A DNA stretch of 64,000 bases from Halocafeteria seosinensis. Lineage: Eukaryota; Sar; Bigyra; Bicosoecida. The notes below the pieces were generated by a model, which was not told where the DNA came from, ran no database searches, and saw only the letters and a list, made by a program, of their open reading frames with translations. Below, piece by piece: positions 42,550 through 51,877 of this stretch; within the stretch, counting starts at the first letter, position 1, and every line of letters begins with the position of its first letter. The translations under genes and the position numbers were made by a program. The stretch is taken from the NCBI GenBank assembly GCA_001687465.1, contig LVLI01000277.1:1-64000 (forward strand), in the 5' to 3' direction.

Positions 42550-45500
42550 TCATTCTCCCTTAGAGGGAAGAAGCCGCTGAAGGCTGCCTCTTGCCACCTC
42601 CAGTTCCTTTCGCCGTCTCCGTGTATTGGGAGTAGCCACCTCTTTTCTGAAATCGTCATCTTCTCTAAGCAATCGATGGTGCTTTGATGGGCGGAGATTT
42701 TGGTCAATCTTGTCCATGGTCCTACTGCGTAACTTCCGTTCTTCCTGCTGCTGCGCCTCTAGAGCCTCCTGCAGTGTTGAGAATTCTCCTCTAGCTGCTT
42801 GGGCCGCCACCATGGTCGCAGCCTTTTGGTACTGATTGGTTCCAATGAACTCATTATTGGTCATGTCATCGGCAAGTGCTCCTTCTAATACGTCTTCATA
42901 TTCGATGGGTTTATCTTGATCTCGTTGTTCAGCTTCTTTAACTTCGTCTTCGGAATACGGCTGATAATTTTCAAACCCTCGAGTTGACGGCCTCCCCGAC
43001 GTGCTATGTCCCCCTGTCTGTCGCTTGTTGGTATCGGTGCTGGCCATGCTTTTCCGAGTTTTAATAGGACTAAGCACAGGACTTTGTTTAGACTGTTCGG
43101 AGGGTCCGGAAGTGGGCACCGAACTGTTCTTATCGGACTCATTAATGTGTTCCCATAACTGAGAAGACTCTCGTGCCACGGTCAGTTTACTTGCCGTAGC
43201 CCGATGCATCTGTAGATTGTATTCATAATTCCGCTTAGCTTCTGGAGAAACGATCCTGGAAGTGCCTTTCTTAGGTTTGCTGATATATTGCCAAGGTTTG
43301 ATCGGCTGTTTTAATGCGGAACGAAATTTCAAATGCTCCAGGAAACTGGAGCCAACAGGAGCAAGAGTTTGTTGTGCAGTACTCGTTGTGGGGCGCGAAC
43401 GTAAACCGCTCCTATCTAGAGCTTCTTCGAGCTGTTGTATGAGCTTTTCAATTTTTTCTTGCCTCGATGAGTTTTCGTGGTCTAATGTGGCTTGCGCTTG
43501 AGAAAAACTGTTATCTGAGATAATTTGTCTCAAGGCTTCAGCATTTTCCTCTATTTCCTTTAGTGTTGCTTGATCTCCTCGTACCTTGCTGGTGTCCAGC
43601 GTTTCGTACACTGTGGGTGGGATTCTTAATCCGGCAGCAGCTGTCTCTTCCAGCAGTGCACGTAGTCTCTTCTTCGACATTATGCTCAACGTTGGATCCT
43701 TTCCATATTGTGCTTCAAAGCCGACCTCCTTTCGAGTCGTCTCTTCAACAGGGACTTGCATTTTTGGATGCGATGTTTTTCGTATTTTCTTGTCTACAAC
43801 TGCGCTGCTCTCCCGTGTCAGGGACGCCCGTCGGTGATGCGAACGATCCCATGAAAGAGGAGATGCCTTTTCATTCTTCAGTTTCTCTTCTACTCCTGCT
43901 GTAGCCCGTTTACGAACTTCATCAACGTGTTGGGAAGTAGCAAGATCCTTCAATGCTTCTCGCTGCTGATGCGTGCTTCCCCGGCGACGTCCGAATGCGT
44001 GGCTTACTTTATCATCCATTGCCTCTTGTCGATGCTTCCGATCTTTCCTTGCGGATTTTCTAACTTCCGAGGCATGACTTGGGGAAAATATTAGGCTCTG
44101 TGCGTTGCCGAACGACGAAGACCCAAACTTGCCAACACCTGCCACTACATCGCTACTACTGTGCCTTGAACGGGGAGGTTTTCGAAGCGGGGAGAACAGC
44201 GGAGACTCTTCCCGTGTCAATCCCTTTTGGTTTTTTGAATACTGGGGATGATTATGTCGCGTCATCCATCCATTACACTGAGACTCATTCAGTCTTACCC
44301 ATTGCTCTCTAATCGATGCAGGAAGATACTTGAAGAAAGTGTCAGCCGTTATTAACACACATCGAACACTGCCTTTGGCACGAAGCGTCACTGGGGATAA
44401 CGAATCGTCTTTGACAAAGTTAGACCCCACTACACATGGCGGATGAAGCAGGGCTACGGAATCAAACCGTGTTGATCCACCGTCTGTCGTCTTGGAACGT
44501 ATTTTCAGCGAAGATTCTGTCGATTCGTTCGCTTTACGTGGACGCAAAACTTCTATGAACCCTGTCATAGCCACTACTATGTATGCGGGCGGCGCGAGAC
44601 AACGGATGATATCCGCTCCTGTCGGGAATTTCCCTAGCACAGTATGTTTAGCGATGCTCACCTGAACTGGATACTGCAGTTCACCAAAGCCAGGGGTATC
44701 CTTCAGGCTCTTAATTTTGGTCATGAGTGATTTCACCGCGGTATTTGTGTCTCCATCGCAAACAGTTTCAAGGAATATAGCCCGAGGTAGCATCAATAGC
44801 TCTACAGGTCCTTCGGACACGATGTTCACAGGACAGCTGTCACTGCGGACAACAAACTGCTCACCAAATATTTCGCCCGCATGCAACGTCGCGATAATGA
44901 GGTTCTCCTGGTCTCTGACAGAAACCATTCCAGATCGAACGACCGCCATACCTTCACCCTTACTTCCCTGCAATTAAACAACCGGGGTTAAAGTGGCCCA
45001 AGAGAATGAATTCTTGTCAGGACGTACAACATATTGAATTAAGGTGTTGTGTGCGTATCTTCGGACTCGTGCTTCGGCGATAAGTTGTAATTGCGTTTGG
45101 ATAGGAAGCGGTCTGAAGATTGTACTCTGTAGGATCAAAGAACAACGTGCATAGATTAAAAAGTGTAAACGTAACTACTCAGAGTGTGTTACCTTTCTCA
45201 ATATCTGCAAGACTGTTGCGAGCTTCCTCCTCTGTTTCCGTAAGTAGTAGCGCCTCATAGCTCTTCGCAGTAGCGCACAGGCTCTCGCTCGGGGAAAATC
45301 ATGGCGCGGCAACCGCGTCTTTGGTGTCGCGACATCGACGTCGAGCCCCGTAGAATGCCTGACAAAACCATCAACCCCATCCACGTCATCATATTGGCTA
45401 GTAAAGTTCTTTGGGGTCGTTAAGAACGATTCCTCCACGGCTAAATCTGTTGCAGAATTACGGCGTTGGCCACTACTGTCCCCTGTGGCACTCGGCAAGC

Positions 45501-45624
45501 GTTCCGAGTGGCTGGAATGGAGCGCTCGTTTCTGCTGCTGTTCGTGGGTTCCTCGCTTTTCAGTGTCATAGCTAACTTGTAATCCACTGATGTCCGTGAT
45601 CGAAAATCGCCGCGCCGACGCCAT
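42550..45624 (-). CDS. Cyclic nucleotide-binding-domain protein with coiled coil
   Basis: Exons 45624..45193, 45126..45028 and 44967..42550 give 982 residues. After about 110 disordered residues comes a basic IQ-like helix (ACALLRRAMRRYYLRKQRR). A cAMP/cGMP-binding fold is rebuilt across two introns: STIFRPLPIQTQLQLIA, RRYAHNTLIQYV, then GSKGEGMAVVRSGMVSV, LHAGEIFGEQFV and a CPVNIVSEGPVELLML strand. A second, weaker CNB-like unit follows (ISIAKH...GKFPTGADIIR...GFIEVL). The rest is Ser/Lys/Glu-rich with a coiled coil (KEIEENAEALRQIISDN...KLIQQLEEAL). No kinase or channel domain is seen. The phosphate-binding cassette is degenerate (GEQFVVRSDSCPV lacks a clear RTA), so nucleotide binding is uncertain. 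Similar proteins occur in cilia. Confidence 0.75.
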
Positions 45625-46300
45625 ATTAAAGGTTGCGCGCACTTCTACGTGAAGTTACCTCCGCAATTCTTCATTGCACCTCTCACTCATACAGTGTACC
45701 GTAAGTGTCCTCCAAAGCGCATTCAAGGATCCCCGTATGCATATCGAATATCTTCCGTAAGGCCGGGTTATGAGTGGAGGGCATCTGTTACATATACGCT
45801 ACGTTCGGGGTCTTAACGTCTTTTTCCTTGGGGTCGTTCCAGAAAGCCCCAGTTACGTAGCTTGAGTATGCCAGAAAATTTGGGATACTGAGTGCAAAAG
45901 ATGATATAATCACTTAAAACCCTCGTAGAGACCCATGCAATCCATCAATTCCTTGACTCAATGGAACTGCATCGGCAACGAGATTTCGTGTTCACAACTT
46001 GGACTCTGAGCAATGCAGTGAGCATCAATCAACAGATCTCAGATACTCAAAGATGGCCAATATTTTCTTTCCTTCGGAGAGTATATTTAACTTTACCAAT
46101 TACCTTTTCTTTAACAATTATCTTGTGTATTGAAGCGTGTAAAATGAAGCGCTTCTCGAGCATGTGTCAACCAACCTTAGCTGGGTGTGTACATAGGGTC
46201 GATGAGCTCTTATAACTGATTCGCCCTACAGCAGAAATAAACAATATACACCCAATGCGAATTCTCCTTTCGACCATAGCTACGCTTAAACCTTAGGTCA
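45625..46300. other. Intergenic region
   Basis: 676 bp between two minus-strand genes; AT-rich around 46080-46260. No exon supported. Confidence 0.4.
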
Positions 46301-46876
46301 TTACCGCTCTGACACATGCGAGTTCTGTAACCTGAGCTGATCCTGTGCAAGGAGATCCTTTACATAGCGCGTATTCTTTAATCGATAAGCATATTTTAAG
46401 CTTCCTTTATCATCCTTTATCTTTGAAATAGAAAACTGCAAGGCAATAAGGGGACAGCAATTCCGAAGTATAAAACCAAGCGCCCACCGAACCAAGGCGC
46501 ATACCTGATTACCCAGTCTCATTGGCGCCAGAATACGTTTAAAGTGACGTTTACTCTTAAATGCCTCGCCGTGCTTCTTTACTTCCTTATAGAGTGCGTT
46601 TGGTGTAATATACTCGTTTCCATTGTCCAAAATGGTCTTCCTTATCAGCGTTGAGGGGGTGACTTCCTGATTCCTGGCATATCGTTCATATTTTGTTCTG
46701 TCTGCTTTCTCAGAAGGTGCTAACACTATGCTCCTATATTGAGAGGCCTCTCCAGGAAAGATAGGCTTTGTAGCAGCGTCTGTATCGGCCATTCCCCTGT
46801 ATAAAGCGCTGTGATAGGAGCGACACTGTCCCACCGGGGGAAGGCTCCTCCGCCATGTCCTACACAGTGCCTGCAT
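46301..46876 (-). CDS. Hypothetical small mitochondrial protein
   Basis: Exons 46876..46505 and 46435..46301 give 168 residues. The start MQALCRTWRRSLPPVGQCRS looks like a mitochondrial presequence; an upstream in-frame ATG at 46957 would give 195 residues. The body is basic (KEVKKHGEAFKSKRHFKRI, RLGNQFSISKIKDDKG) and resembles organellar ribosomal proteins in composition, but I recognise no family. The 69-nt intron is in frame and has no stop, with donor GTATGC and acceptor TTGCAG, so it could be read through. Confidence 0.6.
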   Translation of the reverse strand: MQALCRTWRRSLPPVGQCRSYHSALYRGMADTDAATKPIFPGEASQYRSIVLAPSEKADRTKYERYARNQEVTPSTLIRKTILDNGNEYITPNALYKEVKKHGEAFKSKRHFKRILAPMRLGNQVCALVRWALGFILRNCCPLIALQFSISKIKDDKGSLKYAYRLKNTRYVKDLLAQDQLRLQNSHVSER

Positions 46877-46964
46877 GGTGATGATTTCTGCTTTGCAAGC
46901 GCTGTTTGACGAAGTTAATAAGGTGCAAAAAAGTGTCAATACGGGGCAAGAATACATTGGCCTG

Positions 46965-47000
46965 GAATCATTCAGCCAGGCGAATCAGCCTGAATGATTC
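46965..47000. repeat. 11-bp inverted repeat in a divergent promoter region
   Basis: GAATCATTCAG (46965-46975) and CTGAATGATTC (46990-47000) are exact reverse complements separated by 14 bases. It lies in the 530-bp region between a minus-strand and a plus-strand gene, which otherwise shows no exon. Confidence 0.7.
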
Positions 47001-47406
47001 AGGGACTCGGAGACCGTGCAAACAAATGTTCGACTTGAAGTGGAGGCCAAAACTAGGAAAGTTCTGCAGCCATGTATCCACTGTTCTATGGGACTCCATT
47101 GGGGTATACTTGAGTTTGTCGGTGTTGGTATAAATTAATTGGTGTCTAGATCGCGTCCTCGTTTTCCGTGCGTCTTGGATAGATGTGTCTTGGAATTTGA
47201 CAGGCTCACGACGTCCATCAGGCCTTTCTTCAAGACAAATCACATTATACAGGCTCCACGTGTGTCACTATATGCGTTCACTCTGGAGGGGGGCGAACGA
47301 TTGGTTGTTTATTTGCGAAGCTGCATGACTTTGCTTCAACTTCGGAAAGACCCAAGAAAAGTAAGTCACGTGGTTTTTTGAGGGACAACGAGGTTCAACA
47401 TCTGCT

Positions 47407-50400
47407 ATGCACTACCTGTTGTGTCGCCTTGATGCAGTGCTAACCGTAAGCGAAGTAGTGAATCACCTTAAAGAATTTGGGCAATGGATAGGAGAACCGC
47501 CTTTAAGGGAAGTCACGATATGTGCAGTAGTTGCGGTGGTCACTCTTGCTGTTGGAGTCGCCATGTTCCAAGGTACACTATCCTTCGGGAGGACGGATAA
47601 CACTAATTCCGCTGAGAACGAAGATCCGTTTCCCGAATTTTCGAATCAAGGACCTTGGTGGAGGCGACTGATATCCAAGTTCCACAGGCCATGGAGGACT
47701 GTGGAAATGGGACTTGGCTGGGATCGTGGAGATGACGACAGTATATTTGTCGGAGGAGAAATTTTTGTTGATGTGACTGCACCGAATGGCCACACCAGCC
47801 AAGATGAAGTTCAAGTGGTAAGACTTGAGGCAGATGGGGACAATTCTAACTGTACACTTCAAGGGCAAGTACTCACCGTTGTTAGTAGATGGGCATGGTC
47901 CGCTGAGTCAGAAACCCAGCAAAGTTTCAGAACCAGTGCGCTCGACGAAGTTGGAACGTATTTTGTTAGATACGTGGTCTTCCCAGATGGACGGCCAGAC
48001 AATGATATCCCAGTTATTAAAGAAGGAACACGAGAAGCTGGTTATACATTGGAGTCTCTTGGACCAGTGTTAGTTCGTTCGCCTGAACTGGCAATATCGA
48101 AAGCTGCAAGTTTAAGATGGGCGGAATCCGTAGAGGTAGACGTGAAAACACTCTCCAACCATCATGAAGACGATGCTGTGGAACTGGAGTCCTTAGGTCA
48201 TTCCTACACGGAGACTCCTCAGAGGTACGATGGCCCAGTGGGGGAAAGCGTTAGTACTAAGAAGATGCCCTTTCCAGACAAAAAGGAACAACATGGACAA
48301 CACTCTTTCCAAGCAAAGCTGGCTTTTACTGGGAAGGATGCGCCGCAAAGCCCGGGAAATTATCGCTTCCTATATCGTAGCGGTCGTTCAGGAAAGGTAT
48401 GGTCAGCGAGCAAAATCTTTAGAGTACATGGTCCATCTCTTGATGCCGTAGCGCCTGATACGGGAGCTACTTTAACTGCCTCCAATCCACGATGTGACAT
48501 GCCAGAATGTGGTCATGGTGTACTGTCTTGGGGGGCTCCACTGACAGTCACCTGCATCTCAAGTCAACACCATGGGAGCAATGACTCAATCATCCTTCGA
48601 CGAGGTCCCTGTCTCCCAACCCGCAACAGAAACAAACCTCTAATGTATCCAGTCACTCCTCTTGAATGGTTTGCTGGGGGCAAGAATGTAGCAGGTGAGC
48701 TATCCGAAGAAGAAGAAAACGCTTTACTTCAGGCCCGTGATACTGATCAAGAAGTCCAACTGCCTACGGGGAAATCTCACGTTCGTTTTAAATTCGGTAC
48801 TGCTTCGAAGCGCAAGGAAGAAGATGGGTACGCGGTGGTACACAAGCGTGGTGGTGGTTGCAGGCAACCAGGATTTTACTATGTACTTTACGTCTCCTCC
48901 CAGACGCGTCATGAAGAGTCGTGGTTTGGACAGAATCCCCCAAAAAAGATAATGGGATGTATAGGTCCTATTGTTGTAACTGGACCGGAGCTTTATCCCT
49001 GTGGGCATTCCATGTCCACAGTGCCTTCAACTACAAAATCATCTGTAGATGCGATGGTATGCTCATATTACGAAAGCATAATCCCTCAACCCTTTTCCCC
49101 TCTGATGCTGAGACATAACGACGAATCTAATGGTCTAGAAAATCGGCATGTGTGGTGGGGATCAGATATCACTGCGTTTTGTTTATGGTCGAAATTTCGG
49201 CACAGTCGACAAGATAGAATATCCTTGCAGCGGATTGCAGAGCTGCCAGTGAACGAAGTTGGCTCGCTTGTGGGTGGTCAAAGATCCTTAGACCGGAAGG
49301 AGACTTTAGAGTACTGCACCGCGAAATTTTTGGGGAAGACTACCACCGCTGGTTGTGATATTTCGGGATTAGGATTGCGAGACGAGGCTGGGAAGTTATT
49401 GTCACAGGTCACTCCTCTAGAGAAACATGGAGCGCTGACGACTGTGTCTTCTGTAAACTATGCCAGCAACGGCTTCGGTTCTTCTTCATACGACCAAAAA
49501 GTGAAGGCTAGAGTGTTTCCACACATGGAAAGTGCGTCTTCTGCCTCAATTAGCTGTGAAACTTCCGCGATTGTCCCATTTCATCGGGAAAAGGCTCCGT
49601 CGCTGTCGGGCGTCTATAGGTTCGTTTATGAGTTGCATGATCCAGAAGAGCGATGGGATACAATGTATTTCGGAAGTGCTCCATTCCTTGTCCGAGGGCC
49701 CGAAATGAGTTTGGGAGAAACAAAAGATGAGGATGATGATTCGCTCGACGTTTCTGAGGAGGTAGATCTCTCCACATTTTGGGGAGAGGCAGTTCCTGTC
49801 GGAGTACAGGCCTCTCCGTTTAGGAGCCCATCTGTCAAGGATTATATCGCATTGGTACCGGTTATCCGAAGTGGCCCAGAATCCAATCCTTATCGTTCTG
49901 TTGGAAACGTGCAGTTTTCAAATTACGGTACACCCATCAATGTTAATGACAAAGCTTCTTCCTTCCCCGTGGCAGTAAGCGTGCCGGATCCTCCCGGTCG
50001 AACTGACGATGGTGCATCTTGCGCTCTTCAAGTGTTACAAAGGGTGTTTTTTGAAGGTAGCAGGGCTCCACCACGACCTGGCTTATGGCAGCTCGTATAT
50101 TACGCTAGCCCCACCAACGGCTTCACAAATATTCCCCAAAAAATTCTTGACGGTCAAGTGTTGCGGGTCAGAGGGCCGAGTTTACGACTTTCGGTGGTAC
50201 CTCACACATTTTCGCCAACTAAGTCCGAAAGCACGTGGTTCCGATGGGGTAAAAGCGAGGATGAAGTAAATGACGAAGTAGCCAGGAAAGTGGCAGCAGC
50301 ATATGAAGATAGTGCCCCCATAGTATCGGTACCACCAAAAGTGAAAGTATCGTTTAACACTTCTCCCACTCATAATCAAGCCGACTGGATAGCGCTTTGC

Positions 50401-51708
50401 CGAGTGGATGGGGCACCGGATGATGCTATTAAGAACAAAGTCTTCAAGTTTGTTAATACTTCGACCCAGGGAGAATTCTGTTTTGCTGACTCTGAAGTAC
50501 CTTTTGAGCGGGGCGAATATCAGGCAGTCTACGTAAGGGGAGAAACTGGTCCCGGCATCTGGACTGCTATTGGCGTGAAGAACCAAGATCCTTCATCATA
50601 TATCCATACTAAACACTCTCTAGACCCCCGAGATGATGATTCCCCGAGACAGCAAGTTGCTTCACTTTATGATGTTATTGCCCGTAGCAAGGAAACGTTT
50701 AAGATTGAAACAGATCCTAATGGAAGGGCTTGTGCAATACAGGAACCCAGAAGTCACACTTCTGTGCACATTGACTTGAGGGGTACCCATTGCTCTAAGG
50801 ATGCCTCTGCGACAAGTGATGGAGCTAGTAGTAAAGGCGATGTATTGACTAGCTCATCCGCTGGTGTAGAAGTTTCAGCGGGAATCGCGAAGAACTCAAC
50901 TGGCGCTGAAGGTACGGCGAGTGATAGTAACGTCACTACGTGCACCTCACAGCACGGTAGTGCATCGCTACGGCCGATTTCTGCGGCAACCGGGATTGCG
51001 TCTGAAAATGGGAAGGATCTTAAGCAGACAGATATTGCTAGAAACCGAACCTCGTCGAGGCACAATGGTTCGAAGAGAACCAACCATGTAGGAGACCGTA
51101 CACAAACCTCTTTGAACGCCACTACAAAGGGGAGCTCTTCAGGAAATGCTATAGGGGGTGGGGTCGAGGCCTCAGTCAACGAGAATGGAACCGAATCTTC
51201 TAGCGTCACAAATGAGGGTAGCTCAATGAAGGAGCCGGCAACGACTTCAATCCCACTTCAGCGGAAACCCGAGAGTCTTTTGTCTGCTATTCAGAAACAG
51301 GGAGGGAAACCAGCTCGTAATGCTTCCTCAAATACAGTATTAAAGGCTCGAGGAGTTGGAGATGGCAGTGGTGGTGCAAAGGCCCCGGGCTTCTTGAGCG
51401 ATATTATGAAGCAAGGAGGGCAACCTGTGAAAGCCCGTGGACAATCTTCGAGCAAGGAAGGGAAACAGAATGAAGGCACCCGCCCTTCGCGAGCTCCAAG
51501 TTTATTGGACCAAATACAACAGAGTAGGGGAAAGCCGTCTCAGTTAAACTCACAGAAAAAACGCTTATCGGGAGACATAAGTTCCTCCCAAAAGAGTTCG
51601 CAGCAGAAAGGACCTCCAAAGAAGGGCCCATTTCAGTCCATATTGGAACGGCGAAAGCATATACAACCGGAATCCGAGTCCGAGGATGATAGCTCTGATA
51701 ATAACTGA
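47407..51708 (+). CDS. Large membrane-anchored protein with six SKICH-like beta repeats and C-terminal WH2-like motifs
   Basis: A single exon of 1,433 residues, no single known family. One membrane helix near residues 37-57 (EVTICAVVAVVTLAVGVAMF). About six units of 110-240 residues follow, each ending P-x-G-x-Y-x2-x-Y ... V-R-G-P: SALDEVGTYFVRYVV, SPGNYRFLYRSG (VHGPSL), RQPGFYYVLYVS (VTGPEL), LSGVYRFVYEL (VRGPEM), RPGLWQLVYYAS (VRGPSL) and FERGEYQAVYVRG. The last has DWIALCRVDGAPDD, the pattern of SKICH/CALCOCO-type beta domains. Residues about 1060-1280 are disordered. The tail has four repeats, ESLLSAIQKQGGKP, PGFLSDIMKQGGQP, PSLLDQIQQSRGKP and GPFQSILERRKH, resembling WH2 actin-binding helices. 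The topology and the actin link are inferred. Confidence 0.75.
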   Translation: MHYLLCRLDAVLTVSEVVNHLKEFGQWIGEPPLREVTICAVVAVVTLAVGVAMFQGTLSFGRTDNTNSAENEDPFPEFSNQGPWWRRLISKFHRPWRTVEMGLGWDRGDDDSIFVGGEIFVDVTAPNGHTSQDEVQVVRLEADGDNSNCTLQGQVLTVVSRWAWSAESETQQSFRTSALDEVGTYFVRYVVFPDGRPDNDIPVIKEGTREAGYTLESLGPVLVRSPELAISKAASLRWAESVEVDVKTLSNHHEDDAVELESLGHSYTETPQRYDGPVGESVSTKKMPFPDKKEQHGQHSFQAKLAFTGKDAPQSPGNYRFLYRSGRSGKVWSASKIFRVHGPSLDAVAPDTGATLTASNPRCDMPECGHGVLSWGAPLTVTCISSQHHGSNDSIILRRGPCLPTRNRNKPLMYPVTPLEWFAGGKNVAGELSEEEENALLQARDTDQEVQLPTGKSHVRFKFGTASKRKEEDGYAVVHKRGGGCRQPGFYYVLYVSSQTRHEESWFGQNPPKKIMGCIGPIVVTGPELYPCGHSMSTVPSTTKSSVDAMVCSYYESIIPQPFSPLMLRHNDESNGLENRHVWWGSDITAFCLWSKFRHSRQDRISLQRIAELPVNEVGSLVGGQRSLDRKETLEYCTAKFLGKTTTAGCDISGLGLRDEAGKLLSQVTPLEKHGALTTVSSVNYASNGFGSSSYDQKVKARVFPHMESASSASISCETSAIVPFHREKAPSLSGVYRFVYELHDPEERWDTMYFGSAPFLVRGPEMSLGETKDEDDDSLDVSEEVDLSTFWGEAVPVGVQASPFRSPSVKDYIALVPVIRSGPESNPYRSVGNVQFSNYGTPINVNDKASSFPVAVSVPDPPGRTDDGASCALQVLQRVFFEGSRAPPRPGLWQLVYYASPTNGFTNIPQKILDGQVLRVRGPSLRLSVVPHTFSPTKSESTWFRWGKSEDEVNDEVARKVAAAYEDSAPIVSVPPKVKVSFNTSPTHNQADWIALCRVDGAPDDAIKNKVFKFVNTSTQGEFCFADSEVPFERGEYQAVYVRGETGPGIWTAIGVKNQDPSSYIHTKHSLDPRDDDSPRQQVASLYDVIARSKETFKIETDPNGRACAIQEPRSHTSVHIDLRGTHCSKDASATSDGASSKGDVLTSSSAGVEVSAGIAKNSTGAEGTASDSNVTTCTSQHGSASLRPISAATGIASENGKDLKQTDIARNRTSSRHNGSKRTNHVGDRTQTSLNATTKGSSSGNAIGGGVEASVNENGTESSSVTNEGSSMKEPATTSIPLQRKPESLLSAIQKQGGKPARNASSNTVLKARGVGDGSGGAKAPGFLSDIMKQGGQPVKARGQSSSKEGKQNEGTRPSRAPSLLDQIQQSRGKPSQLNSQKKRLSGDISSSQKSSQQKGPPKKGPFQSILERRKHIQPESESEDDSSDNN

Positions 51709-51877
51709 AGCAGCAGCACCACAACTATGACTTTCTGCAATTGTGTTCATTAGATGAGAGTCGATTGCGGCTATTGTATACCGTGCTCACCCGAAGTAAG
51801 GAATACCTACATCTGGTGACTACACTCCATATCAATCAACTTTATTCCCTAGCCACTATGCTCACGATGTTGTTCGT

